A DNA stretch of 64,000 nt from Entoloma clypeatum (GCA_963565915.1 OY751488.1:3906001-3970000), one strand, 5' to 3'. Counted from the stretch's first letter, positions 10,499 through 20,968 are shown. The notes: generated from the letters alone by a model not told the origin. Translations and numbers: made by a program.

Positions 10499-10893
10499 GA
10501 TGATGTGGCTCTGGGACGTCTCGATGTGAGCGTCCTAATCAATCTTCTGATAATGGTTGTCTGGACACCGATAAACTCTCTGATCTCTGTGATCTGACCT
10601 GTCTGAGGTCCTTCTTGAACGTGAAAGCTTTCGAGTTCGTTCTGTCGGGCATTGTAATGCGCAATCTGGTGTTGCCAAGCAAGATGGATGCTCTCTGCTA
10701 TCTCGCCGTGGGGGCGATGCTCGTCGTTGTCTAGTTCTTCGTCAAGCACCTGCTGTAGGATGCGACGGATCTCCGATTCAATGTACTGCTGGATGAGTGT
10801 AAAATCGATACTGTCTCGAGGACTTAGCTCCTCCTGTCGGGCTTCTGGCATGCTGAATGGGTTACTGGTGAAGTCTTCAAAGAAGCGCGACAT
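10165..10893 (-). CDS. ORF1 of chromovirus B, 242 aa, overlaps gag in another frame
   Basis: The first ATG after the 5' LTR opens a 242-codon frame. The first 130 residues lie upstream of gag. They are helical and charged (EIRRILQQVLDEELDND; IRRLIRTLTSRRPR) with no recognised domain. The remaining part overlaps gag in a different frame. The frame is kept to the same stop in element D (37313-38041), and the visible amino-acid differences in the first part mostly come from CpG transitions. It may be an extra N-terminal Gag module joined to gag by -1 frameshifting, or a separate leader protein. Confidence 0.6.
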   Translation of the reverse strand: MSRFFEDFTSNPFSMPEARQEELSPRDSIDFTLIQQYIESEIRRILQQVLDEELDNDEHRPHGEIAESIHLAWQHQIAHYNARQNELESFHVQEGPQTGQITEIREFIGVQTTIIRRLIRTLTSRRPRATSSRLTRSSRSTPTSPPKNNRPSTTTGHETRDLTPSRDQQMCRNRDSLEIYRGNTLNVLPPIPPMSPLTNLLLTPCSQISNRCLEQGLIFNPYLYPEPHLHPNNPTPLLLRRL

Positions 10894-10953
10894 CTTGACT
10901 CGTCTGGTAGTTGCTCTCTTTGCTCTGGGCGAACCTAACGAGATTTAGCAACT

Positions 10954-11351
10954 TGTTATGCTTAACAAACCGTTCCAAGGTTCGGGCAGAGTATGCAGGA
11001 AGTGGAAAGGCGAAGAGCAAAGTGATTGCTAAATCTAAGGAATCTACTACAGTACAAGAGGTTTATATAGGTACTGACTATAGGCGGTAGCGGATGAGTT
11101 AGTACTGCGGAAGGCAGTGGGCATGAGTAAGGCGACTGCAGAAGGCTATGTACAGTGAGTAAGCCGACTGCAGAAGGCGAGTCAGTGCGGGAGCGAAGTA
11201 TACTAAAGGGGATGACAAAGTAATGTCCTGAGTCAGACTGGGAATCGAAGGTTGCAAAAGTAGACATTAGACATAGTAAGTTTATAAGAGGGCGCCGAGT
11301 CGGGCCGATAAGTAAAAGTTATGACGTCCTCATACCGTAGAGTCCGTAACA
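10954..11351 (-). repeat. 5' LTR of element B
   Basis: Matches 4723-5123 with about 16-18 differences, including a 3-bp indel near 11325. Followed on the right by the duplicated ATGTT (11352-11356). Confidence 0.92.
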
Positions 11352-11376
11352 ATGTTGAGAAAAACGCTACGTGACA
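11352..11376 (+). repeat. Target duplication of B plus probable last bases of the element A LTR
   Basis: ATGTT (11352-11356) is the right duplication of element B. The following 20 bases end in TGACA, matching the TGTCA start of the A LTR at 4200. LINE coding sequence begins directly afterwards. Confidence 0.55.
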
Positions 11377-12669
11377 GTCACCATTGGCCCCCTTCAAATT
11401 TGCAAGGGGGTCTGAGCGACGGGGCTTGTGCCAGTCCATAAGGGACCAGGGGTTTTTTTTGGGAGAGGGCGATGGTTTCGATCTTCTCCTCAAAGAAGTC
11501 GTGTTTAGCCTTGCGGATGGCCAACCAAAGATTCCTGTAGTCAACGGGGGATTTGGTGTTGAGATATACTTGCCTGGCCAGGTCACAGGTTTCGCTCCAC
11601 CACGAATGGGAGTGCGAGCCTGCACCCTTGACTGGGCGAGAGTGGGTGTCCCAATTTTCGGAGAGGGCTATTTGGAGGTTCACAGCTGCAGACTCAACAT
11701 CCTGGGCCAAGGCATAGGAGTCGGGAACCAAGCTAAAGGCAACTAAGAGGCCTGCGACATAGGCTTCATAGGTTTTCAAGGGGACAATCTGCCGGACCAA
11801 TGGCTGGTACAGAGTTGAAGGCAGGTAGACGGTCAGGGGACGTGGTTGGAAGTGTCGTGTTCGAAGGGACACAGAAAGTGTTCGCATTTTCTAGGCCTGG
11901 AGGCCGGGAGGAAGACGAGGTCGAGCGTGGAGGGCTGGTGAAGAGGATTGTCCAGAATCCATGTGGGAGGGTCAGTATTCGTTCCGCTGAGCGTAAGGTC
12001 AAGGGAAGAAGCGACATGCATGAGGTCGGTGGAGAGACTCGAGACATAGGGGACTGCAGCATCCCAGAGAGTGGACAGGCAGTTGAAGTCGCCACCAAGG
12101 AAGATGACGGGGGAGGGAAGCGTGTGAGCATTTTGGGTGAGCCATTTGATGGCCAACCCTGAAGCATCAGAGTACATGTTGATGAGGAAGACCTGCCAAG
12201 ATTTGGTGGGCCATAAGGATAGGATTTGGATGTCGAAAGGGGCATTGAATTCTTGATGAAGTACTGGGTAGAGATGCGAAATGTTATTGTTGAAATAAGC
12301 TATCGTGCCGGCCAAAGAATCAGTTGTGGAAGCGTCAGAGCATATCCAAGATGGGTGTTGAGGATAAGAGTAAATGGGGGTTCCATCCTTGGAAGAGGTG
12401 GAGATGGTGTGACGGGCAAGATACTTGACAGGCTCTTGTACAAAATAGATATCGATATCTTCACTGTGTCTAGCAAGGAAAGATTCAATGATAGCATTAG
12501 TTCGCTGAACATTATGGGTACGTAACTTAAGGGAGACCAGCTCGTCCATGTCAGGCGCTGCGGTTGTATCAACCATTAACAACGCCATCAGAGGGGCTGG
12601 TCCCACTAGTTGTGGCAGTTTGTGTGGGTTCTGGTTCAGGTCCTGTAGGCACGATGTCCTCCATACCAT
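11377..12669 (-). pseudogene. LINE ORF2, endonuclease domain and linker, truncated
   Basis: The probable ATG is at 12669, 40 bp after the ORF1 stop. An N-terminal APE-like endonuclease is visible: the LRTHNVQR start, FVQEP (metal-binding Glu), GGDFNC (catalytic Asp-x-Asn) and LDLVFLP near the end. It nicks target DNA for target-primed reverse transcription. One frameshift lies near 11,880, after which the linker to the RT continues (WWSETCDLARQVY, RNLWLAIRKAKHDFFEEKI) to 11,377. There element A interrupts it, so RT and RNase H are not in this copy's visible part. Confidence 0.82.
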
Positions 12670-12708
12670 CCAGAACCTCAAAGCGATTACAATCGGTAGG
12701 GACAAGGT

Positions 12709-14727
12709 TTACACCTTGGCCGCCATCGTGGTGGTGGGGCGGGCAGCCTTGGCTGCTTTGCGAGATGTGTCTTTTGTGGCAGCCTTGTCATAGGCCTTGC
12801 AATGGAAAGAGGGGTCGAAGCGGTTCTTCCAGAACTTGCAAATAGTAGAGTCGGAGTGGTGGTCTTCACCGCAGTTGCGACATCTAGGAGCATGGTCGCA
12901 TGGCTGGTCCAGCAGGGGTGGGGGCGATGGGGGATTGGCCTTGGGCGCACCCTTGCAACAGGGGGTGTGATGCCTGTGATTGTCGATGTGATGGGGGCCA
13001 CCACATGCAGAGCAGAGTTGGGGTCTAGAGGGGCATCCAGTACTGTTGTCGCGGATCTGGTGCCCCCACTGGAAGCAGTTTTTACAGAGGGGGATGCCAA
13101 TGCATTTGTCCGCCTGTCTGATGGGGGAAGGCCTGAAGTTCGCTTCAACATTCCAGCAAACTTTGGTTTTGATAAGGGTGTTCAGGGCAGCCCCACTCTG
13201 GGAGTCCTGGATGTCGAAGTAGACTGTACACGTATCCGCAGTTTTGGAGTAGGTGACGATCCAAGCAGCAGACGTGAGGGCAACTCGTTTCCTCATGACT
13301 GCGAAGCAATGTTTCGTGATGATTTTGCCAATGGCTTCAGACAAAATGGGTTCATCATTGAGGACGCGGGGCACGCCGGTCAACTTCAGGAAGGATTTAG
13401 ATGTCGGAAGGTAACTGTTGATTTCCGCATCATTGGTTTCAAGCAAACGCTCAACGAACTTGCCAATGTTAGTGAGTTCAACCTCGGTGGGGACAACCTG
13501 ACCAGTAGAACTGATGGTTTTCGTTCTCAATCCCTCGGGGCACAGATCAGCCGCCTCAAGGGAAAGAGGTGAGTTGAGTCTCGCAAGGGCTTTGAGCACC
13601 GCCTTGTGAACCTCGTCACGTTTCTTGAAAAGAGCCCACTCGGAGCTCGATATCATGACAAAGCGCCTGTTGGCGCCCTTGGTGGTCGAGGACACTCTGG
13701 GCTTAGGAGCCGCAGGAGTCTTTGGGTTAGGAACATCGCCTCCAGTTTCTGCAGGCGCTTTGCCCGTAGGCGCGGTGTGTGCTCCACTCTTGGCTTTGTT
13801 GGCATAAGAAGGCCTAGGGGTTCTGTTGTAAGCAGAGCCCTTGGGCGGTAAGGGCGGGAATGCCAACGTGTCGTTGATCCTGGGGGCTCGCTTGACCGTT
13901 CCAGAGGGTAAACTCCTGGAAGGCTGGGCTGCTGGGGCGGGCGCCAAGGGTAAACCCTTGGCGCTGCGTGGGATCGGGGCCTTACCAGAGCTAGAAGCTT
14001 TGGGAGGGGCAGGGGATTTGTGGACTCGCCAGGAGTCCGACATGGAGGCGTCCGCCGCCTGTGAGGTGGTGGGGGGGCTGGGAGGAAGAGGGGCCTTAGA
14101 CTTACCTTTGCCCTGGGAGGCGGGTGTCGGGGGCGGAGGGGGTGGGACATAGTCCTTGTGAATGAGATTGCCGTCGCTGTTAAGGCTAAAGCCAAGTTTG
14201 TCGCCCATGAGAGCAAAAAGCATGAAGAACTCATCTCTGAGGACTCCATCGGAAGCGATGGCGTCTCATGTGATGCCTCGAATGATGACCCGCTGTGCCA
14301 ATGAGATGATGGCAGCGGAGAGGGTGGCCGTGTTGAGCCGAGTGAGGGTGCCACCAGAGGCCAGACCGAAGTCGATAGCCTCGCCGACAGTTTTGAGAGC
14401 AGAGCACATTGCAACGAGGTTGTCCTCACTTTCACCTGCCATGTTAATCTGTAGCTCGCAAGAGACGAGATTGTTCACCAGATCATTGGTTATGTAATCC
14501 GGGGGTTTCTCGAATGTCACACGTCCAGCGTTAGCGGGGAGCATGATGGAAGAATGCCTCGTTGCTTTGGCTCACCCACTGAAGGGGGTGTCGCTGCAGT
14601 AGACGGTCTGAGTGGGAGCTAGAGGCCCCACAGAAACAAGCTGGTCGATATCAGGAAGAGTGTCGACATCAATTGGTTCTTCTGACCAGTTACCAGCGGG
14701 ATTACCTTCCACAGGGCTGACAGATCC
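12709..14727 (-). pseudogene. LINE ORF1 (Gag-like), main part
   Basis: Continuation of the ORF1 that starts at 20440. A helical N-terminal half is followed by a long Pro/Ser/Ala-rich linker, then three Cys-rich knuckles near the C-terminus (CKNCFQWGH..., CSACGGPHH..., CRNCGEDHHSDSTIC, about 13,120-12,830), and a basic end. It would be the RNA-binding protein of the element. TGA codons at 14572-14574 and 14266-14268 stand where arginine CGA is expected. The stop is at 12709-12711. Confidence 0.85.
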
Positions 14728-14732
14728 AAGGG
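14728..14732. repeat. Target-site duplication of the copia element (left copy, AAGGG)
   Basis: AAGGG precedes the 5' LTR and recurs directly after the 3' LTR at 20213-20217. Confidence 0.9.
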
Positions 14733-15044
14733 TGTTGAAACTTTTCCATCATGTACATTAGATTAGATTACATTACATCACGTGACCATTTACATATCTT
14801 CAATTACATACTTATTTGGTTGGTACAAACAGTAGTACAGTATATAAGACCAGGAAACTGTCAATATCAACAAGTTGTCTCTTGACTCTTAACCAGCTCC
14901 ATCACTCTCATCAGCCTCAACCGCTCTCACCAGCCTCACCCTCCCAAACCATGTAAGTGGCTAGAACGGTTAAGTAGAGTACTTCCACACTGTAGCTGTG
15001 TTGCTCAGTGCACCTGTGGCTAGCGCCCAGGTGGAACTTCAACA
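14733..15044 (+). repeat. 5' LTR of copia element G
   Basis: 312 bp with TGTTGAA/TTCAACA ends. TATA box TATATAA at 14841-14847. Four differences from the 3' LTR, one of them at CpG. Confidence 0.93.
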
Positions 15045-15056
15045 GGTTATGGGCCC
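15045..15056 (+). promoter_or_regulatory. Primer binding site, initiator-tRNA-Met anticodon type
   Basis: GGTTATGGGCCC directly follows the LTR. It is complementary to GGGCCCATAACC, the anticodon arm of initiator tRNA-Met, the half-tRNA priming known from copia and Ty5. Confidence 0.8.
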
Positions 15057-15401
15057 CGGATAGCAGAGGGACTTGGGAACGCTGGCAACAGCAAGTACCT
15101 GCCCACTCTACCCTGGTTGACAGGAGAACCGATCGCAAGATCTAGGTTCTGAGTCATACTTCTTCACATATGAACCTGGGAACGTCATTACAACAAGTAC
15201 CTGTCATGAAGCGTCTCTAAGGGGATTGACTTAGTACACATCATGTGGAAACGTTGATCGTACCTCATACACTTCTGGCAAAAAGGGTTTTTCCCACAAC
15301 CGCTATTCCTGAAGGGAATATGTTATGAGGAATCATTTATTTGTTTTCTCTAAAATCAAGAACATCACTGATTGGGAAAACTCCTTTTAGACTCATTAAA
15401 A

Positions 15402-16733
15402 ATGTCTACCTCTCGCTCTGCCCTCGACTCCATCACCATCTTTGACGGCATCGACTACCAGAGTTGGGCCGAGAAAATGAAATCCTATCTCCTCCATCAA
15501 GGAGTCTGGCGCATCGTATCTGGCAACATTGAGCGCCCTGACATCGCCGACTTTACGGTCATGGTCTCCACCCCTGCCTCTGCCACCTCTACATCTGCAA
15601 CCCAACCTCCAGTGATCACCACCACCGTCGACCAACCTAGCTTCCACAAAGAAAGAAAGGTCTGGATCAGGGACGACAACATGGCTCTGGGTTCCATCCG
15701 CCTCAAAGTCTCCAAGGCAATCAGGAGGCACATCAAGGACGCCAAGTCCTCAAAAGAAGCCTGGACATCATTGAAGGATGCATATTCAAAGGTCTCCCCC
15801 ACCACCATATTTGGCAATTTCAAAGCCGCAGCCTCTTTCAAACTGTCTGGTCAGGACCCTGTGCCAGAAATTGAGCGCCTTGGATCACTCTTCGCTCGCC
15901 TTAGTGACTCAAAATTTGTTGTGCCTGATCTGATGCAGGCATCTTGGCAAGTGCCATTCCTGACGCTTGGTCATCTCTCTCCACCGCCCTCTTTCAGGTC
16001 TACGATGCCGACGACTTCACATGGCAGGCCGTCACCGACAGCATCGTTTCAGAGTACAGGCGCAAGTATGTGATAGGGTCTACTCGGGCGTCCAATGAGC
16101 AGGCCCAGAAAATCTCCGGGACTAAGCGAAAGGGGCAAGACCCCAAATGGGAAAAGCAGACAATGCCAAGTACCTCGCAGAACAATGCTGATGAGCAGCC
16201 TAACTCGACCGACCCAAGTACCGCTTCTGAAAAGAAGAAGGGAAAGGGACGCTGGCGCAACCAGAAAAAGCGTGCCAACAACGCGGACAACGAGTCCGAC
16301 CACGCCGAGGAAATGATTGAGTTTATTGCACCAGCCATCGAACAACTCCCTTGTCGATCTGCCCCTTGTCCTCTCCCTCCTCGTCATGCACCTGCCTTTA
16401 CCACTGTAACAGGCCGCGGGAAAACTTCGAGTACCACGCAGCCTGAGTCGGAAAGAATGCAGTCACTCCTGCAACGCATGAACCCGCCTCCTTCTCAGTA
16501 CACTGGGCTTCCTTCCGGAAAGCCGTCAGTGTGGAAAAAGAATGAGAAGGTAAGAAAACTTGCTTGAGAAATCGGTGCCAGACCCTCTGGGTCAAACCTT
16601 TGTATCCTGGATACCATCATTCCAGAAATCGACGAAAGACCGGCTAAACAGCGTCGAGTTACTCCGCCGATAGACCAATCGCTGAGGATGATGGACATTG
16701 ACCAAGAGTGAATGGGGCCAGACGAGTTTGTGG
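15402..16733 (+). pseudogene. Gag region of copia element G
   Basis: ATG at 15402. The protein begins with the typical copia Gag core (FDGIDYQSWAEKMKSYL; later RHIKDAKSSKEAWTSLKDAYS). A one-base frameshift near 15,940 moves the rest to another frame (DDFTWQAVTDSIVSEYRRKY), then a basic, Glu/Lys-rich, disordered stretch. A TGA at 16565-16567 interrupts it and the frame continues to about 16,733. No CCHC knuckle is evident. The next domain, the protease, is on the opposite strand. Confidence 0.82.
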
Positions 16734-16741
16734 ACGAGATT

Positions 16742-17057
16742 GAACTTCCAGTTTCTTTCCTTTAGCAGCAGTTTGGATGAATCGCTTGACCGTGAGAGGT
16801 CTATAGTATGCAAAGTCTTTGAACTCATGCGTAAAGTGTAAAGAAGCACCGGAATCTAATATCCATTGTGCGTGTTCTTTTTCCTTACAATGTGTACAGG
16901 AGGCAAAATGTTTTATATATTTTTTGTGTAAATCACTGCTGAAGTGATCTACACAAACTGTACTGGTACTGGCTAATATATTATACGTCTGTTGAGAGGT
17001 ATTATTAGCGTTCTGCAATTGATAAGGTTTGAGAGAAGGTTTTGACGAACCATCAAA
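16742..17057 (-). pseudogene. Inverted protease segment of copia element G
   Basis: On the minus strand this encodes a Cys/His-containing stretch and the copia protease motif WILDSGASLHFTHEFKDF, ending IQTAAKGKKLEV. The natural continuation, LGVGAVPVRHTLNGE, is on the plus strand from about 17,058. The roughly 316-bp piece therefore has been flipped in place. Rejoining GKKLEV to LGVG requires both breakpoints to lie close to 16,742 and 17,058. Confidence 0.8.
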
Positions 17058-19831
17058 TACTCGGAGTTGGGGCCGTTCCAGTACGGCACACCCTAAATGG
17101 GGAAGTTAAAACCCACCTTCTCAGACCGGTATTCTACATCCCCAACATGGACACACACCTATTGTCCCTAGGCATCTTTCTTAACCATGGTTACAAAGCA
17201 GACGGGACTCGTGGAGAAATCAACATCTCCAAAGGGCTGAACAAAATCCAGTTTTCACCCAATTTCCTCACGTTTTTGGACGATTTTTCATCCCATGTCT
17301 GGGTCGTCTTGCTTAGAAAGAAGTCGGATGCCATTACGGCGCTAAGACAATTTCTTGTGATGATCCAGAATCAGTTCGCCGCCACTCCTAAAAAATGGCG
17401 AGTTGATGGAGGTGGAGAATTCAACGAATACAAAGATGTGCTTGCTGATCAAGGAATTCTAATTGATATTATGCTCCCATATCAGCATCAGCAGAATGGT
17501 AGAGCAGAAAGGATCAATCGAACTCTATGGGAGAAATCTCAGGCCTTGCGCTTCGACGCATGTTTACCATCTATGTGGTGGGAATTCTGCTTGGAACATG
17601 CAGCATTCCTGTACAACAAAACCCCTATGCGTCGACTCGAATGGGAAACACCCCATTTCAGGGTCAACAATGAGATCCCCGACATGTCAAATGTCAGAGT
17701 CTTCGGATGTCAGGCATATGTGTATATCCCAAAAGAAAAACATAGAAATTCCCTGGAGTCCAGATCTTGATTGATGATTTATCTCAGATCAAAACCAGGG
17801 GTCAAAGGATACTGTTTCATAGATCCTGAGAGTAACACGATTTTCATGGGTGGGAAAGCTATCTTCAATGAAAGCAAGTACCCCAGATGCCATATCGATC
17901 CCCTGCCAGAAAACCATCCAGAAATGGAAAATCCAGAACCGGCTGATGAGTTTGAGGACCTCATCCCCGGAAATGATGACAATGACAGTCATAACGAAAC
18001 ACCTCACGACCCAGTTCCTACTGAACAGGATCACCCTGAATCAGACGATGACTTGCCGTCTAACGAGCCCAGCGATGACCCACGAGTACCCACTCCGGAA
18101 CCTGAACAAGTATCAGATCGACCGATCAGGGAACGACGAGTTTGGAAGATGCCAGGTAGCATCTATGGGGAAGACACTCCCGCTTCTGATCTTGAAAAAT
18201 TAGATCGAAGACGGAGATTAGGCGGTCAAACAGCATGGATGAATGATCTCCTAATGGAGGCAATCTCTATCCAGGTTGGCATCATCAAAATGTCACACAA
18301 AGATATATACACTCTTCCAAACAAAGAAGATTGGTATGCGGCAGAATGAAAAGAGCTAGACATGCTCAAAAGCCGCGGGGTGATCACGGAGCTAGTACCC
18401 CTACCCGCAGGGAGGAAGGCTCTAAGGAACAAATGGGTTTACAATGAAAAATCCGACGGGCGTTTGAAAGCGCACCTTGTCGCAAAAGGCTTCTCACAGG
18501 TAGAAGGGATTGATTTCGATCAAATCTTCTCACCAGTAGTGAGGTACGAGACTGTCCGGTTAATTCTGGCATTGACAGCCCTTGAAGGGTGGTTCATGAC
18601 ATTCTTGGATGTCTCATCAGCCTTCCTCTATGGAAGACTCCGTGAGGTAATTTACATGCGACAGCCTGAGGGTTACATAGTAAAAGGGAAAGAACACTTC
18701 GTGTACCAACTATACAAAGCCCTATACGGACTCAAGCAGGCTGCATTAGCCTGGTTAAGAGAACTCGATTCCTCCATGAAAAAGCTTGGTTTTGTCCAGC
18801 TACACTCCGATGCGGGAGTTTTTATTCACACAAGTACCAAAGGGGAAATTGTGATTGCTGTCATTTATGTCAATGACTCTGCTTTTCTCGGCACAAACCG
18901 AGAGTACATGCTAGAGAAAAAGAAGGCCTTCATGACAACATGGGAATGTAGGGACCTAGGGCACCTGGTGTCTGATGTTGAACCAAAAGAGTTTCTCTCA
19001 ATCCAAATAAGGCAACGTGGGAAGCAGATCCTCATCAATCAAGTACCTTACCTTGAGAAAATACTTGCACATATGGGGATGAGCGAATCCAATACCACCC
19101 ATACCCCACTCCCAATGGGATACAAACCCATGAAGTCCGAAGATGAACCCAATGCGGAACTTAGGTCCAAATACCAATCCGTCATCGGATCATTATTATA
19201 CTTAATGATTGGGACAAGACCCGACATTTGTTTCGCTATAATCAAAATGTCTCAATTCTCCGCAAACCCCACCAAACGCCATTTAGAAGTGGCTAGGGAT
19301 ATTTGCAGATATTTGAAAGCAACAAAAAATTATGCGATCATGTATGATGGTGATTCCGGGAAAGGGATCTACGCTTTTACAGACTCTGATTGGGCGTCAG
19401 ACGAAAACACCAGGAAATCCACCACTGGCTACTTCATATCGCTGGCGTCTGGAGCAGTAACATGGGTTTCGTCAGCGCAGAAAACCATTGCCCTCTCATC
19501 CACAGAAGCAGAATATATGGCGCTATCAGATTGCAGTCGCGCAGTGACATGGCTTAGAAGCATGCTTGCCGAACTTGGAATGCAGATCGGATCAGTTCCG
19601 ATCTATGGAGACAACAATGGCTCCGTCTTTATCGCATCCAACCCTGTAACTGAGAAGTGATCCAAGCACATCGACGTGCGATTCCACTTTGTCAGAGAAA
19701 AAGTATCTGAAGGGTTTATTATGGTTGAATTCATCAAAGGAGTGAATAACCCTGCAGACCTTTTAACTAAGAATCTGGGGAAAATCCTCTTCAACAAGTT
19801 TATCCCGTACTTTGGATTACTTAAAAACTAG
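17058..19831 (+). pseudogene. Integrase, reverse transcriptase and RNase H of copia element G
   Basis: After the end of the protease domain the sequence jumps from KIQFSPN to FLTFLDDFSSHVWV near 17,265. The integrase zinc finger and first catalytic Asp are deleted. The rest of the integrase core is present (VDGGGEFNEYK; QNGRAERINRT), then an acidic spacer. RT follows from 18,360: KARLVAKGF-like, FLDVSSAFLYG, and YVND at 18866-18877 in place of the catalytic YVDD. RNase H follows (DSDWASDE, SSTEAEYMAL, KHIDVRFHFVRE). Stops: TGA near 17769, 18348 and 19660. The element cannot be autonomous. Confidence 0.88.
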
Positions 19832-19900
19832 ACGAAGAAAGAGTACCTATATGGGAAAAAGTAAAAATGTATTTAGAAGTATGTACTAAATATGGGGGGG

Positions 19901-20212
19901 TGTTAAAACTTTTCCATCATGTAGATTAGATTAGATTAGATTACATCACGTGACCATTTACATATCTTCAATTACATACTTATTTGGTTGGTACAAACAG
20001 TAGTACAGTATATAAGACCAGGAAACTGTCAATATCAACAAGTTGTCTCTTGACTCTTAACCAGCTCCATCACTCTCATCAGCCTCAACCGCTCTCACCA
20101 GCCTCACCCTCCCAAACCATGTAAGTGGCTAGAACGGTTAAGTAGAGTACTTCCACACTGTAGCTGTGTTGCTCAGTGCGCCTGTGGCTAGCGCCCAGGT
20201 GGAACTTCAACA
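19901..20212 (+). repeat. 3' LTR of copia element G
   Basis: 312 bp, preceded by the polypurine run GGGGGGG. TATATAA at 20009-20015. First bases TGTTAAA instead of TGTTGAA. Confidence 0.93.
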
Positions 20213-20440
20213 AAGGGCAGACTTGCAAGCCTTCTGCCTGAGACGGATTTCCTCGGCCTTACCAGGTGGTGTGGGAGAGGATGGAGTTTGAGTGTGATCG
20301 GCTGGAGAATCTGGCCAATCAAGGGAGATGGGGGGCTTGGCGACAGATTGGGTGTTGATCCTGGTCGATCTAGCGAGCGATGGAGCCTTAAGGGCCTGAC
20401 CACCACCAGAGGAAGAGGGGGGTTCGTCATGGAAAGACAT
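20213..20440 (-). pseudogene. LINE ORF1, N-terminal 75 codons
   Basis: ATG at 20440 begins MSFHDEPPSSSGGG, a Pro/Ser-rich start. The frame runs into the copia 3' LTR at 20212 and is continued in frame from 14727. The short 5' UTR reaches about 20,545. Confidence 0.75.
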
Positions 20441-20545
20441 GTTGAACTATGATCTACTACAACCAGCAACAATCGATGAAAAGATGCGGGCGTCTAATCA
20501 CAATGGTGGTGGTTAGAGGAAGAGGAAGGTGACTGCTGACTGCAA

Positions 20546-20888
20546 CTTTTTTATTTTTTATTTTTTTATTTTTTTAAAAACCTCAATTTATATTCCGGCG
20601 CCCGATCGCAGTCCGGTCTTGTACACTAAGTTACAAATTTAACGAGAACTACATACGAGAGTATTGGAGAGTAATGCCCTGTGGTCACGGCACATGTGCG
20701 GAAAGAAATATATAAGTATCTGAGAGTGGGGTCCGCCCATGGATCAAGTCCACAAGAACAGACCCCGTATATAAACTACATACGCCCGTAGGCAGAGACC
20801 ATAGTAACTAAACTGCAACACTTTTGGTACTACACATCCAACTTGATTTACACAAGCAATAGTATTGAGTTGTTTTACACCATCCAAG
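20546..20888. other. Intergenic: T-rich tract then unassigned sequence
   Basis: 20,547-20,578 is a T-rich run adjoining the LINE 5' end; on the minus strand it is an A-rich tail and may belong to an older retroposon. No gene is seen in the rest. Confidence 0.5.
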
Positions 20889-20968
20889 GCATTAATGGGG
20901 TAGTGGTAACCTGGGTTGTTGCCATCAGATCTTTCGACCCGCCGGGGGTTCGATTCCCTCTTAATGCA
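20889..20968 (+). tRNA. tRNA-Gly (GCC) with a 9-nt intron
   Basis: A full cloverleaf can be drawn. The acceptor stem GCATTAA pairs with TTAATGC (7 bp), discriminator A. D stem GGGT/ACCT; anticodon stem GGTTG/CGACC; loop TTGCCA plus T with anticodon GCC at 20921-20923. T stem GGGGG/CCCTC around TTCGATT; variable loop CGCC. The anticodon stem only closes if TCAGATCTT (20925-20933) is removed. That is the canonical tRNA intron position between bases 37 and 38. A T-run (TTTTTT near 20,991) can serve as RNA polymerase III terminator. Confidence 0.88.

Larger units (their letters stand above)
4723..11351 (-). mobile_element. Chromodomain Ty3/gypsy element B, complete LTR to LTR
   Basis: A 6.6-kb minus-strand element with two LTRs of about 400 bp, flanked by a 5-bp duplication (ATGTT). 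In sense order: 5' LTR, ORF1, gag with two zinc knuckles, pol ending in a chromodomain (chromovirus), ORF3, polypurine tract (GAGAGGGGAACA next to 5123), 3' LTR. The LTRs differ at roughly 16-18 positions of 400 by eye, many at CpG, so it is older than the related element D. It is inactive: TGA codons at 9656-9658 in gag and at 9153-9155 and 9120-9122 in pol, and the gag start is ACG. No TGG-type primer binding site follows the 5' LTR. Confidence 0.95.
14733..20212 (+). mobile_element. Ty1/copia element G, rearranged, inserted in LINE ORF1
   Basis: A 5.48-kb element with 312-bp LTRs (TGTTGAA ... TTCAACA), 5-bp duplication, a half-tRNA primer site and a G-run polypurine tract (19894-19900). 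The order is copia type: gag, protease, integrase, RT, RNase H. The protease segment is inverted, part of the integrase is deleted, and several stops are present. The LTRs differ at only four sites, so insertion is fairly recent although the body is badly damaged. Confidence 0.93.
11377..20545 (-). mobile_element. Non-LTR retrotransposon (LINE, APE/RNase-H type), 5' part, host of nested insertions
   Basis: Minus-strand LINE with ORF1 (Gag-like, zinc knuckles) and an ORF2 that starts with an APE-type endonuclease. The 5' end is near 20,545, next to a T-rich tract (20,547-20,578). ORF1 is split by the copia element 14,733-20,212. ORF2 is cut at 11,377 where element A begins, and the RT part should lie left of the window. 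Removing the copia and one AAGGG copy restores the ORF1 frame (2,247 bp, divisible by three). Confidence 0.88.
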
